From Pseudomonas laurentiana (GTDB lineage Bacteria; Pseudomonadota; Gammaproteobacteria; Pseudomonadales; Pseudomonadaceae): 64,000 nt of DNA. The position numbers and the translations under genes were made by a program. Under the pieces are notes generated by a model that worked only from the letters and a program-made list of their open reading frames with translations, was not told where the DNA came from and did not search any database. How positions within the stretch are numbered: the stretch's first letter is position 1; the number at the start of each line of letters is the position of its first letter. Where the stretch lies: assembly GCF_014648275.1 (NCBI RefSeq), contig NZ_BMQU01000010.1, forward strand, positions 62,001-126,000, in the 5' to 3' direction. Positions 27,847 to 37,105 of the stretch are shown piece by piece.

Positions 27847-30267
27847 TCAGAACAACACGTTGGCAACGTCGCTGAAACGCTTGGCAAAGTGCACGGTCAG
27901 ACCTTGTTTGAGGTAGTCCGGCAACTCTTCAAAATCGCCACGGTTGGCCTCGGGCAGGATCAGTTCAAAGATTTTCTGGCGGCGTGCAGCAATCACCTTC
28001 TCGCGTACGCCGCCAATGGGCAGTACATGCCCGGTCAGCGTCAGTTCGCCAGTCATGGCCACGCCTTTCTTCGGTGCCTGGTCGCGGGCCAGGGATAGCA
28101 AGGCACTGGCCATGGTCACGCCCGCACTTGGGCCGTCCTTGGGGGTTGCGCCTTCCGGCACATGCAGGTGGATAAAGGCTTCGTTGAAGAATGTCGGGTC
28201 GCCACCGAACTGCTTCAGGTGCGAGCTGACATAGCTGTAGGCGATCTCGGCGGACTCCTTCATGACATCGCCCAACTGACCGGTCAGTTTGAAGCCGCGG
28301 TTCAGGGTATGGATCAGTGTCGCCTCGATTGGCAAGGTCGCGCCCCCCATGCTGGTCCAGGCCAGGCCGGTGATGACGCCTTTTCCCGCCAACACCTGTT
28401 CACTGCGAAACACCGGCATGCCCAGTGAGGCTTCGAGGTCCTTCGCGCCAATCTTGATGGTCGTGTCGGGATGTTCCAGTAACTGCACCACGGCTTTACG
28501 CACCAGTTTGCCCAATTGCTTTTCAAGCTGGCGTACGCCGGCTTCGCGAGCATAGCCCTCGATGACCGCGCGCAGGGCGCTGTCGGTAATACTCAGGCTG
28601 GTTTTGGCGACCCCGGCTTTCTGCAGTTGCTTGGGCCACAAATGGCGCTTGGCGATAGCCACTTTTTCTTCGGTGATGTAGCCGGAAAGGCGGATCACCT
28701 CCATACGGTCGAGCAATGGCCCTGGAATCGAGTCGAGGGTGTTGGCGGTGCAGACGAACAACACCTTGGAGAGGTCCAGGCGCAGGTCCAGGTAATGGTC
28801 GAGGAAGTCGACGTTCTGTTCCGGGTCGAGGGTTTCCAGCAGGGCCGAGGCGGGGTCGCCCTGGTAGCTCTGGCCCATCTTGTCGATCTCGTCGAGCATG
28901 ATGACGGGGTTCATGACGCCGACGTCCTTCAAGGCCTGCACCAGTTTGCCCGGTTGGGCACCGATGTAGGTGCGCCGGTGGCCCTTGATCTCGGCTTCGT
29001 CACGCATGCCGCCAACGCTGAAGCGGTAGAACGGTCGTCCCAGGGATTCTGCAATAGATTTTCCGATGCTGGTCTTGCCGACGCCTGGCGGGCCGACGAG
29101 CAGGACAATCGAACCGCTTATTTCGCCCTTGTAGGCACCCACCGCAAGAAATTCGAGGATTCGCTCCTTGATGTCGTCAAGGCCGGCATGGTGAAGGTCC
29201 AGCACTTTGCGCGCATGCTTGAGGTCAAGCTTGTCTTTGCCGTAAACGCCCCAGGGTAAGGCAGTTGCCCAGTCCAGGTAGTTGCGGGTGACGGCATACT
29301 CCGGTGAGCCGGTCTCAAGGATCGACAGCTTGCCCAGTTCTTCATCGATACGCTTCTGCGTGGCGTTTGGCAGGGTTTTGCCTTCCAGGCGCTGTTTGAA
29401 CTGTTCGAGGTCGGCACTGCGGTCGTCCTTGGTCAGCCCCAGTTCCTGCTGGATGACCTTGAGTTGTTCCTTGAGGAAGAACTCTCGCTGATGCTCACCG
29501 ATCTGGCGGTTCACTTCGGCGGAAATCTCGTTCTGCAGGCGCGCGACTTCGACCTCCTTGCGCAACATCGGCAGGACCTTCTCCATGCGCTTGAGCATGG
29601 GCACACAATCGAGCACTTCCTGCAGTTGGTTACCGGTGGCCGAGGTCAGTGCGGCGGCGAAATCGGTGAGGGGGGACGGGTCGTTGGGGCTGAACCGGTT
29701 GAGGTAGTTCTTCAGTTCTTCGCTGTACAGCGGGTTGAGCGGCAACAGCTCCTTGATCCCGTTGATCAGCGCCATACCATAGGCCTTCACCTCGTCGGTG
29801 GGCGCGCTGGGCTGATGGGGATAATCTACTTCGACCAGATAGGGCGGTCGATGGTGCTTGAGCCAGCCTCGGATACGCACACGGCTCAGGCCTTGGGCAA
29901 CGAATTGCAGTTTGCCGTTTTCGCGACTGGCGTGATGGATCTTGACCAGGGTGCCGTAGGTCGGCAGCGTCGATGTATCGAAGTGCCGAGGGTCATCAGG
30001 TGGCGTGTCCATGAAGAACAGCGCCAACGCGTGATGGGGTGTCTTGGCCACCAGATCGAGGGTTTCTGCCCAGGGTTCTTCATTGACGATGACCGGCAGT
30101 ACTTGTGCCGGGAAGAACGGCCGATTGTGAATCGGGATGATGTAGACCTTGTCCGGCAGTTGCTGGCCGGGCAATGCAAGGTGGGTGCGGCCACTGTGGC
30201 TGGCTTCGATATGTTCGACTTCGGCGTGTTCCTTGGGAGTTTCCGGGAGATCCTGCTGGTCGCTCAT
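27847..30267 (-). CDS. lon: ATP-dependent Lon-family protease (AsrA-like second Lon)
   Basis: Complete LonA-type protease, 806 residues. It has a LAN substrate domain (about 40-235), a coiled segment, an AAA+ module with Walker A GPPGVGKT (392-399) and Walker B VIMLDEIDK, and a protease domain with catalytic Ser714 (PKDGPSAGV) and Lys757 (GGVREKVIA). Position between the lepA-pdxJ block and gcd corresponds to P. aeruginosa PA0779/AsrA and the second lon of P. putida, distinct from the lon beside clpX. AsrA promotes the heat-shock response under aminoglycoside stress; transfer of that role here is inference from position and sequence type. Confidence 0.95.
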   Translation of the reverse strand: MSDQQDLPETPKEHAEVEHIEASHSGRTHLALPGQQLPDKVYIIPIHNRPFFPAQVLPVIVNEEPWAETLDLVAKTPHHALALFFMDTPPDDPRHFDTSTLPTYGTLVKIHHASRENGKLQFVAQGLSRVRIRGWLKHHRPPYLVEVDYPHQPSAPTDEVKAYGMALINGIKELLPLNPLYSEELKNYLNRFSPNDPSPLTDFAAALTSATGNQLQEVLDCVPMLKRMEKVLPMLRKEVEVARLQNEISAEVNRQIGEHQREFFLKEQLKVIQQELGLTKDDRSADLEQFKQRLEGKTLPNATQKRIDEELGKLSILETGSPEYAVTRNYLDWATALPWGVYGKDKLDLKHARKVLDLHHAGLDDIKERILEFLAVGAYKGEISGSIVLLVGPPGVGKTSIGKSIAESLGRPFYRFSVGGMRDEAEIKGHRRTYIGAQPGKLVQALKDVGVMNPVIMLDEIDKMGQSYQGDPASALLETLDPEQNVDFLDHYLDLRLDLSKVLFVCTANTLDSIPGPLLDRMEVIRLSGYITEEKVAIAKRHLWPKQLQKAGVAKTSLSITDSALRAVIEGYAREAGVRQLEKQLGKLVRKAVVQLLEHPDTTIKIGAKDLEASLGMPVFRSEQVLAGKGVITGLAWTSMGGATLPIEATLIHTLNRGFKLTGQLGDVMKESAEIAYSYVSSHLKQFGGDPTFFNEAFIHLHVPEGATPKDGPSAGVTMASALLSLARDQAPKKGVAMTGELTLTGHVLPIGGVREKVIAARRQKIFELILPEANRGDFEELPDYLKQGLTVHFAKRFSDVANVLF

Positions 30268-30351
30268 GGGGCACCTGCGTAAATGACTATGGTGCTTAGA
30301 TGGGGCGGGTGAACGGCGGTTTCAATGGCGCTGGCTGTGCCGGCACCTTGC

Positions 30352-30382
30352 AAAAAAAACGGCCACCTAAAGGGTAGCCGTT
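30352..30382 (-). terminator. Intrinsic terminator of gcd
   Basis: On the minus strand: AACGGCTACC, loop of five, GGTGGCCGTT (one wobble), then eight Ts. A strong Rho-independent terminator about 50 bp past the gcd stop. Confidence 0.92.
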
Positions 30383-30429
30383 CAATCACATGAAAGTGCC
30401 CGGTTTGCGCGGGGCGCTCTCAATTGGCA

Positions 30430-32838
30430 TCAGTCGGCCAATTTGTAAGCAATTACGTAGTCACCCATCTTGGTGCCCAGCGAGCCATGGCCGCCAGCCG
30501 TTACCAGCACGTACTGTTTACCGTCTTTGCCGGTGTAGGTCATCGGGGTTGCCTGACCACCTGCCGGCAGGCGCGACTTCCACAACTCTTTGCCGGTGTT
30601 GACGTCGTAGGCGCGCAGGTACTGGTCAAGCGTGCCGCTTAGGAAGCCCAGGCCACCGGCCGTCACGATTGAGCCGCCCATGCTCGGTACACCGATCGGC
30701 AGGCCAATGGGCAGCGGTGAGCTGTCGCGGCTGGTGCCGTTCTTGTGTTTCCACACCACTTTGCCTTTGTTCAGGTCGATACCGGCAACGTAACCCCAGG
30801 CAGGTGCCTGGCAGGGGATGCCGAGCGGCGACATGAAGGGGTGCATGATCACGGCATACGGCGCGCCGGTGTTGGGTTGCACGCCGCTGGTCTCGCTTTC
30901 GCGCTTGCTGCCAGCGGCAACATCGGCGCGTGGCACCAGCTTGGAGACGAAGGCCATGTAGTTCGGGCTGGTGAACAGCAGTTGGCGAACCGGATCAACC
31001 GAGACGCTGCCCCAGTTGAACACGCCTACGTTGCCAGGGTAGACCAGGCTGCCTTGCAGCGATGGTGGGGTGTACTGACCTTCGTAGCGCAGTTCGCGGA
31101 ACTGGATGCGGCAAAGCATCTGGTCAAATGGACTGGCGCCCCACATGGCTTGTTCGGTCAGGTCAGGACCCAGCAGGTTGAGGTCCGAACGTGCCTGGGT
31201 GGGCGAAGTGTGATCGCCTTCGACCGCACCTTGAGGTACCGGGACTTCCTGGATCGGTATGATTGGCGTGCCGTCACGACGATCGAGGACATACAGGCTG
31301 CCCTGTTTGGTTGGTGCGATCAGGGCCGGTTTGACGCCATCGGCGCTGGTCATGTCGAGCAGGGTCGGCTGGCTGCCGACGTCCATGTCCCACAGGTCAT
31401 GGTGGGTGAACTGGTAATTCCAGCGTACCTTGCCGGTGCTCAGGTCCAGGGCAACGATGCCCGCACTGAATTTTTCTGCGCCTGGGGTGCGGTCGGCGCC
31501 CCATTGGTCTGGCGTCTGGTTGCCCAGTGGCAGGTAGACCATGTTGAGCTTTTCATCGACGCTGGCCAACGACCACATGTTGGGTGAGTTGCGGGTGTAG
31601 AACTTGCCCGCAGGCAGTGGCGCAGTGGCCTCAGGGTTGCCGGCGTCCCAGTTCCAGACCAGGTGCCCGTCGTGTACGTCGTAAGCGCGGATGACGCCGG
31701 ACGGCTCGTTGGTCGACTCGTTGTCGGTGACGTGGCCGCCAATGATCACCAGTTGGCGGGTGATGGCTGCAGGTGAGGTTGAGTAGTAACCGCCAGCGGT
31801 GAACGGACCGATACCGGTGGTCAGGTCGATGACACCCTGGTTGCCGAAGCCTTCACAGATTTTGCCGTTATCAGCGTTCAGTGCGATCAGGCGCGCATCG
31901 GCGGTGGGCAGGTAAAGGCGGCGAGGGCAGGCGCGGACGACGGCCATGCCGGCTTCGGAGATCTTTGGCGCCGGGCTGCCGTCCATGTTGACGTAGTTGT
32001 TCTCGTCGTAATACGACACACCCCGGCAGGTCATGTGGGCGAAACCCTTGAAGCCGACCGGGCTTTTGATCTGCGGGTCGAAACGCCAGATTTCCGCGCC
32101 GGTGTCCGGGTCCAGGGCCAGTACTTTGCTGTGGGCGGTGCAGGCATAGAGCATGCCGTTGGCCTTGAGCGGGGTGTTCTGGTTGGTCAGTTCCACCGGA
32201 TCGTTGTCGGTGGGCAGATCGCCGGTACGGATGCGCCAGGCTTCTTGCAACTTGTGAATATTGTAGGGCGTGATCTGGCGTAGGGGCGAGTAACGGTCAC
32301 CATACTCAGTGCGTCCATAGGACTGCCATTCACCGTCCGGCATTTGCGGCGCGGTGCTGGCCATGTCGCTGCTGTCGCGGCCCAGCTTGCCGTTGATTTC
32401 ACCCGGGTGGGTGAATTGGCTGGCGATGGCCGTAGCACCCGACAACACGACAGCCAGGCTCAACAAGCCGGTGTTCACTTTGCCCGGTTGGCCACGCAGA
32501 GGCCGGCGTGCCCATGGCAGCAGCAAGACAACCCCAAGGGCGAACCACAGGGCCAGACGCGGTACCAGTTGCCACCAATCCAGGCCCACTTCCCACAGTG
32601 CCCAGAGGGTGCTACCCAGCAGAACCAGGCCGTACAGGCCGAGTGCATTGCGGCGTAACGCCAGCAACAGAATGCCGGACAGGGCAAAGCCGATACCGGC
32701 AATCAGGTAATACAGCGAGCCGCCAAGCTGGCTTAGCTTGATGCCACCGGCCAGTAGTGCCAGGCCCATCAGCAACAGCAGAATGCCGAGCAGTCTCGGC
32801 AGCCAGCGGGTTCTACTCAAGGCACCGTCAGTGCTCAT
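30430..32838 (-). CDS. gcd: Membrane-bound PQQ-dependent glucose dehydrogenase
   Basis: Gcd, 802 residues, oxidises glucose to gluconolactone in the periplasm and feeds electrons to ubiquinone. Five membrane helices occupy about residues 10-140, followed by an eight-bladed quinoprotein propeller. Typical segments are WQSYGRTEYGDRYSPL at the start of the catalytic domain, TPLKANGMLYACTAHSKVLALDPDTG, and WDMDVGSQPTLLD, with TAGGLGFLSGTLDQYLRAYD near the end. GGAG lies before ATG 32838. It follows the oprB porin gene on the same strand, giving the peripheral glucose route its outer-membrane entry and its first enzyme. PQQ synthesis genes are not in the window. Confidence 0.96.
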   Translation of the reverse strand: MSTDGALSRTRWLPRLLGILLLLMGLALLAGGIKLSQLGGSLYYLIAGIGFALSGILLLALRRNALGLYGLVLLGSTLWALWEVGLDWWQLVPRLALWFALGVVLLLPWARRPLRGQPGKVNTGLLSLAVVLSGATAIASQFTHPGEINGKLGRDSSDMASTAPQMPDGEWQSYGRTEYGDRYSPLRQITPYNIHKLQEAWRIRTGDLPTDNDPVELTNQNTPLKANGMLYACTAHSKVLALDPDTGAEIWRFDPQIKSPVGFKGFAHMTCRGVSYYDENNYVNMDGSPAPKISEAGMAVVRACPRRLYLPTADARLIALNADNGKICEGFGNQGVIDLTTGIGPFTAGGYYSTSPAAITRQLVIIGGHVTDNESTNEPSGVIRAYDVHDGHLVWNWDAGNPEATAPLPAGKFYTRNSPNMWSLASVDEKLNMVYLPLGNQTPDQWGADRTPGAEKFSAGIVALDLSTGKVRWNYQFTHHDLWDMDVGSQPTLLDMTSADGVKPALIAPTKQGSLYVLDRRDGTPIIPIQEVPVPQGAVEGDHTSPTQARSDLNLLGPDLTEQAMWGASPFDQMLCRIQFRELRYEGQYTPPSLQGSLVYPGNVGVFNWGSVSVDPVRQLLFTSPNYMAFVSKLVPRADVAAGSKRESETSGVQPNTGAPYAVIMHPFMSPLGIPCQAPAWGYVAGIDLNKGKVVWKHKNGTSRDSSPLPIGLPIGVPSMGGSIVTAGGLGFLSGTLDQYLRAYDVNTGKELWKSRLPAGGQATPMTYTGKDGKQYVLVTAGGHGSLGTKMGDYVIAYKLAD

Positions 32839-32905
32839 CGTGTGTTCTCCGTACAGTGGAAACAGTTCGAGCCGCAGCTCGGATAAAATTCGGGGTGGTT
32901 CATGT

Positions 32906-34255
32906 TCAGAAGCTGCTCTGGATTTTCAGACCGCCTATCAGCGCATCGTCGACCTGCCCGACACCGCCGGGGTGGCGGATGTACTGCAGGTTCGGGCGCA
33001 CGGTGAGCCAGTTGGCCAAGTGAATGCCGTAGTACAGTTCGGCGCTGTACTCGGTGTCCTGAACTGGCAGGAAGGCGGGGTTGTCGTAGTCATCCAGTCC
33101 CTGGGCCGCGTTGCTGGCCTGGGCGTTCTTGCGGTAGGCGGGGTTGGCGTGCACGCGCGCAAGGGCGAAACCAATATCGTCCTTGGCACGGGCATCAAAC
33201 GGGCCCTTGTACACCACACCTGCCTGAACATAGTTGTCGATGGCATTGGTCTTCTTGTCATGCAGCGTAGCGTTGGCGAAAACGCTCAAGCCACGGGAGT
33301 GGTCGCTGGCCAGCGACGTCACCTGTTGCTGCGCACCCAACCAGAAGCCATGCTTGCTCGAACTGCTGCGATAGGCCTGGCCGCTGAGTGCTGCCGGTTG
33401 ATCGTTGCTGTCTTTATAAACATCGGTTGCCTTGGCACTACTGTAGTAGTAACCAGCGCGATATTCCCCTTTCAGGCCGCTGAAAGTAGGGGTCCAGACC
33501 AGTTCTACTGGCAGCACTGCGCCTTGGGTGCCGCTGCCGCTGAGCTTGAAGCCATTGCCGCTTTCAAGGCTGGAGGGGTTCTGCTCGTAAGCACCAACCT
33601 GTGCATAGAGTTCAGGGCTGAGTCGGAACTTGACCCGCATGGCCCATTGGCTGACTGGCCAGTTGTACCAGATGCCTCCCACCCAGTTACCGACCTGGGA
33701 GCCACAAAACGCCAGGTTCTGAAAGTCGCAGGGAAAGCTGTTGAAGTCCTCGCCTTCGCCGAAGCGGCCCACCTTCACATCCAGTGCGCCATCGAAATAC
33801 TGTTGCTTGACCCATAGTTGGGTCAGTCGCCAGGTCTCGCCGCGGCCCCAGACTTCCTGTGCCGAGGTGAAGCCACCTACGCGGGGGTCATTGATGCGGT
33901 CGTTGCTGATGTTGTCACCGTGGCGCTCGGTGACGGTCAGTTGAAACTCGGCGGCATTCCAGCCGAGGATCTTCTGCAGGTCCAGGTGGGTACCCAGCGT
34001 GAACTGGTCGCTGTAGCGGGCGGTATTGTTGTGATCGTAGCCACCCTGCAGGTTGCTGCCCATCTCGCCGACGTAACCCAAGGTGAAATCGTAGCCGCGC
34101 TCGGCCAGTTCTGTGCGGGTGCCGCCCCAGTCGCCAAGCATCCAGGGTGAGTCACTGTCCAGCATCGCGGCGCAGCTGTGCGGGGCGATTGCGGCAAGTG
34201 TCAGACCTGTCAGCAGTACGCAGGAAGAAAGACGGGAAGGTGAAAACTGAGGCAT
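32906..34255 (-). CDS. oprB: OprB-family carbohydrate-selective porin
   Basis: A 449-residue outer-membrane porin with a signal peptide (residues 1-30, ending SCAA-M). The mature start SPWMLGDWGGTRTELAERGYDF is the hallmark of the OprB family, and the C-terminus ends in Phe as needed for barrel insertion. It admits glucose and some other sugars. Its position upstream of gcd on the same strand, 67 bp away, suggests a joint role in periplasmic glucose oxidation. The start codon has no obvious ribosome binding site, because a 14-bp palindrome occupies that position. Confidence 0.93.
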   Translation of the reverse strand: MPQFSPSRLSSCVLLTGLTLAAIAPHSCAAMLDSDSPWMLGDWGGTRTELAERGYDFTLGYVGEMGSNLQGGYDHNNTARYSDQFTLGTHLDLQKILGWNAAEFQLTVTERHGDNISNDRINDPRVGGFTSAQEVWGRGETWRLTQLWVKQQYFDGALDVKVGRFGEGEDFNSFPCDFQNLAFCGSQVGNWVGGIWYNWPVSQWAMRVKFRLSPELYAQVGAYEQNPSSLESGNGFKLSGSGTQGAVLPVELVWTPTFSGLKGEYRAGYYYSSAKATDVYKDSNDQPAALSGQAYRSSSSKHGFWLGAQQQVTSLASDHSRGLSVFANATLHDKKTNAIDNYVQAGVVYKGPFDARAKDDIGFALARVHANPAYRKNAQASNAAQGLDDYDNPAFLPVQDTEYSAELYYGIHLANWLTVRPNLQYIRHPGGVGQVDDALIGGLKIQSSF

Positions 34256-34641
34256 GAGATAGCGCTATCTTTTGATTGTTGGAAAAACGGCAACGCCTCC
34301 GAATGTGCTCTATCACCGGAGACAAAACTGCTAATAAGGGAAAGTGAAGCGTTTCAGCGTGCGGCGGGCAGGATATAGATGAATGTGTAAGAAAAAAAGT
34401 CCAATCAGCGTGAGGTACTGTTGCCGCTTCTGTAAAAGTCCTTCAGCAGGGGGGCGGTGTGTACAGATCGACTTCCATACAGCGCCCTGCTGGCTGAGTT
34501 TGAGGCGATGTACGTCAGAACGTTCCAGCGCACTAGACTGTCGGATACAGGTCGAGGTTTGAGTGAGCGCACTGCTGAAAAAGCAGACGTGGAGCCAAGG
34601 CTCGGCTAAGGTGCGCACCTTTCGTTGGCTGGAGCACAGGC
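34256..34641. other. oprB / VF530 divergent intergenic region
   Basis: This 386-bp, relatively A/T-rich stretch carries the oprB leader with the palindrome at 34257-34270 and the promoter of the VF530-family gene. Minus-strand sequence before the palindrome contains AACAATCAAAAG, only a partial catabolite-repression motif. I see no small gene. Confidence 0.6.
34257..34270. promoter_or_regulatory. 14-bp perfect palindrome at the oprB start
   Basis: AGATAGCGCTATCT begins one base upstream of the oprB ATG and covers the place where the ribosome binding site should be. It could be an operator or an mRNA element controlling translation. Confidence 0.45.
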
Positions 34642-34863
34642 ATGACTGCCGGTAATCAAAATCCTCTGCATGGCGTGACCCTGGAACAAATCCTCAATGC
34701 CCTTGTTGCGCGTTACCAATGGGAAGGGCTGGCTCAGCGTATTGATTTGCGCTGTTTCAAGAGCGATCCCAGTATCAAGTCGAGCCTGACATTCCTGCGG
34801 CGCACGCCCTGGGCGCGGGAAAGGGTCGAGCAGTTGTACGTCAAGATGCAGCGCGGTCGCTAA
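34642..34863 (+). CDS. VF530-family small DNA-binding-like protein
   Basis: A 73-residue basic protein matching the VF530 family (DUF2132), whose Vibrio member has a compact helical fold resembling DNA-binding domains. Typical features are [12 protein letters not shown] (residues 7-18), the [10 protein letters not shown] helix, [22 protein letters not shown], and the basic end. The physiological role is not established. GGAG lies eight bases before the ATG. It is followed after 3 bp by the Pr6Pr gene and is probably co-transcribed with it. Confidence 0.85.
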   Translation: MTAGNQNPLHGVTLEQILNALVARYQWEGLAQRIDLRCFKSDPSIKSSLTFLRRTPWARERVEQLYVKMQRGR

Positions 34864-34866
34864 CCG

Positions 34867-35526
34867 ATGCGCCTGGAGCAGCGAGTGCCCTGGGTAGGGC
34901 TGCTGGCCTGTTTGGGGTGGGCTGCACTGGCCATTCAGATGTACCTGGTGTTGTGGGGGCGCTGGCAGGCGCAGGCCAGCCTGATAGGCGGGCTGGTGAA
35001 TGTCTTCAGCTACTTCACCGTACTCAGCAACACCTTGGTTGCCGTGGTGCTCAGCCAGGCGGCGTTTGGCAGGGAAGGTCCGGCGCGGCAGTTCTTTCTG
35101 CGGCCCTCGGTGAGTTCAGCGGTTGCAGTCAGCATTGCGTTGGTGGGGGTGGCATACAGCCTGTTGTTGCGCCACCTGTGGCAGCCGCAAGGCTGGCAAT
35201 GGCTGGTCGATGAACTGCTGCATGATGTCATGCCGCTGTTGTACCTGGGGTATTGGTGGTGTTGTGTACCCAAGGGCAGTTTGCGGGCAATACAGATTTT
35301 ACAGTGGTTGCTTTACCCGCTGGGTTACTTTGCCTATGTGCTGCTGCGTGGGCACGAAATTGGCGTCTATCCCTATCCGTTCATTGATGTCGCCACACTG
35401 GGGTATGCCCAGGTGATGCTCAATGCACTGGCGATTCTGCTGGGCTTTGTTGCGCTAGGGCTGCTGTTGGTGAACCTCGATCAATGGCAGGGCAGGCGTC
35501 TGGCAGCAGCCAGAGCGCAACCCTGA
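34867..35526 (+). CDS. Pr6Pr family membrane protein
   Basis: The 219-residue integral membrane protein has six predicted helices (about residues 8-28, 40-62, 78-100, 112-132, 142-160 and 178-202). It carries the family features GGLVNVFSYFTVLSNTL, HDVMPLLYLGYWW and the YPYPFIDV segment before the last helix. These match the Pr6Pr/FAR-17a/AIG1-like group, whose bacterial members have no proven function; some eukaryotic relatives hydrolyse fatty acid esters of hydroxy fatty acids. It is coupled to the VF530 gene. Confidence 0.75.
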   Translation: MRLEQRVPWVGLLACLGWAALAIQMYLVLWGRWQAQASLIGGLVNVFSYFTVLSNTLVAVVLSQAAFGREGPARQFFLRPSVSSAVAVSIALVGVAYSLLLRHLWQPQGWQWLVDELLHDVMPLLYLGYWWCCVPKGSLRAIQILQWLLYPLGYFAYVLLRGHEIGVYPYPFIDVATLGYAQVMLNALAILLGFVALGLLLVNLDQWQGRRLAAARAQP

Positions 35527-35536
35527 TGCCACGGTA

Positions 35537-36313
35537 TTACGCGTTGTCGTTATCGTCTTCGTTCAGGCGCCAGTAGGCAACCGCTTTGAGTCGGTCTTCC
35601 TGTACCCCTTTGTCTTCCACCAGCAGGCGTTTCGCCTGGCGGGTCAGTGCCTTTTCCAGGGCAACCCAGGTGTACAGTTCACCTGCGGGCAGGGGCAGGT
35701 GTTTCAGGACCTCAAGCAGGTCCTGCTGGTGACGCTGAACCCAGATGATCTGCAGGTTTGCCGGGCTTGTCAGTGGTTGTTGTTCCAGCGCATTTTCCAC
35801 TTCAATGACCACCAGTGCGTTACGCGTGGCCGGTAGTTCTTCAAGGCGTCGGGCAATTGCCGGAATGGCGGTTTCGTCACCGATCAACAGGTAACTGTCG
35901 AATATGTCCGGCACCACCATGGAGCTGCGTGGCCCTGCGATGTTCAGCGTCTGGCCCACTGTTGCCTGAGCCGCCCAGGTAGAGGCCGGGCCGTCGCCAT
36001 GCAACACGAAGTCGATATCCAGCTCGCCTGCCACGTCGTCGATACGGCGCGGGGTGTATTCGCGCATGGTCGGTTTGACGCCGCTCGGATCGAGTCCGGG
36101 ATTGTTCAGTGCGGCCTGTTCTTGCGGCGAGCAGGCAAACAGCAATTTGATGTGGTCATCGCTGGCCATGCTGAGAAAACCCGAAAGTTCAGGGCCGCCC
36201 AAAGTAATACGGCGCATACGCGGGGTCAGGTCGGTGACACGCAGTACCTGCAGGCAACGGCGTTTGATTTCGTGGTTGACGCGGTGAATCGTGGCGTTGG
36301 GGTTATCCGTCAT
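35537..36313 (-). CDS. Siderophore-interacting protein, YqjH-like ferric-siderophore reductase
   Basis: A 258-residue flavin/NAD(P)H reductase of the SIP (ViuB/YqjH) family. The FAD-binding domain has MRRITLGGPELSGF and MREYTPRRID; the NAD(P)H-binding C-terminal part has DSYLLIGDETAIPAI and the end AYWRLNEDDNDNA. It releases iron from ferric siderophores in the cytoplasm by reduction. The gene overlaps the upstream PadR/YqjI-like regulator by 4 bp, mirroring the yqjH/yqjI pair of E. coli, where a nickel-responsive repressor controls this reductase. Confidence 0.88.
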   Translation of the reverse strand: MTDNPNATIHRVNHEIKRRCLQVLRVTDLTPRMRRITLGGPELSGFLSMASDDHIKLLFACSPQEQAALNNPGLDPSGVKPTMREYTPRRIDDVAGELDIDFVLHGDGPASTWAAQATVGQTLNIAGPRSSMVVPDIFDSYLLIGDETAIPAIARRLEELPATRNALVVIEVENALEQQPLTSPANLQIIWVQRHQQDLLEVLKHLPLPAGELYTWVALEKALTRQAKRLLVEDKGVQEDRLKAVAYWRLNEDDNDNA

Positions 36314-36879
36314 TCGGTTCTCTCCTGTGGGGTCATTGCCGGGCCGGCAACAATCGCTTTGGCGGTGTCGTTGAGCAGATTGCGCACTCGCACGATTTCT
36401 TCGGGACTCCAGCGTCCGCTGTGCATTTGCAGGGCGTGGCGCAGGTTGTGTACGGCTTCGTGGATTTCCTGAGGGCGGTCATGCACACCGATGGAGCGCT
36501 TGCTGACCTCAAGGCGCATGCGCACGCCGTCCAGGGCAATGGCTTGCTCGGCCAAGGCCTGGAGGCCTGCTGCCGTAGCGCTGTAACGCTTTTTGCTGCC
36601 CTCGGCCTGGCCGATGATCCACTCACTCTCTTCTAGGAAGGTCAGGGTGGGGTAGATGACGCCTGGGCTTGGGCTGTAGCGACCGTCGAACAGGGCTTCG
36701 ATTCGGCGAATCAGGTCATAACCATGGCAAGGCTGTTCAGCGAGCATCGACAGCAGCAGTAGTTTGAGGTCGCCGGGGGCAAAGATTCGCGGGCCTCGCT
36801 CGCCACGTTCGCGACCGCCGCGACGTTCAAATCCGTCATGGCGGTCACCGTGTTCACGGTGGGGGGGATGATCACGCAT
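36310..36879 (-). CDS. PadR-family repressor, YqjI-like with His-rich N-terminus
   Basis: A 189-residue protein. Residues 1-35 are rich in His, Arg and Gly (DHPPHREHGDRHDG), a likely metal-binding extension. The PadR winged helix follows: GDLKLLLLSMLAEQPCHGYDLI (split, from residue 36), IEALFDGRYSPSPGVIYPTLTFLEE and the C-terminal dimerisation helix. This layout matches E. coli YqjI, a nickel-responsive PadR repressor of the ferric reductase gene yqjH. Here regulator and SIP gene form one operon, and a perfect 14-bp inverted repeat precedes it. The extension has no Cys clusters, unlike E. coli YqjI, so the metal response may differ. Confidence 0.85.
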   Translation of the reverse strand: MRDHPPHREHGDRHDGFERRGGRERGERGPRIFAPGDLKLLLLSMLAEQPCHGYDLIRRIEALFDGRYSPSPGVIYPTLTFLEESEWIIGQAEGSKKRYSATAAGLQALAEQAIALDGVRMRLEVSKRSIGVHDRPQEIHEAVHNLRHALQMHSGRWSPEEIVRVRNLLNDTAKAIVAGPAMTPQERTE

Positions 36880-36897
36880 AGGAGGTGTCCTGTTTTG

Positions 36898-36943
36898 AGA
36901 TATATCTTGAGATAGGCTTTTAGATACTACTCAAGATATATCT
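36898..36943. promoter_or_regulatory. 14-bp inverted repeat, candidate PadR/YqjI operator
   Basis: The arms AGATATATCTTGAG (36898-36911) and CTCAAGATATATCT (36930-36943) are perfect inverted copies 18 bp apart; each arm also contains the self-palindrome AGATATATCT. The repeat begins about 20 bp upstream of the PadR gene. Confidence 0.75.
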
Positions 36944-37105
36944 TAATGCAAGCGGTCGGTGTGCTCGCACTGCTTTTTGGCAGGGGGAATTGCGCAGGTG
37001 GTCCTAGGGTTTTTCTTACATAACCCTCGGATTACCTTTATTCCTGCTTGCCCGTGTGGCCTCTAAGATCTGCCGCGTTTCTCTCACCCTTCAGGGGTAT
37101 ATGAC

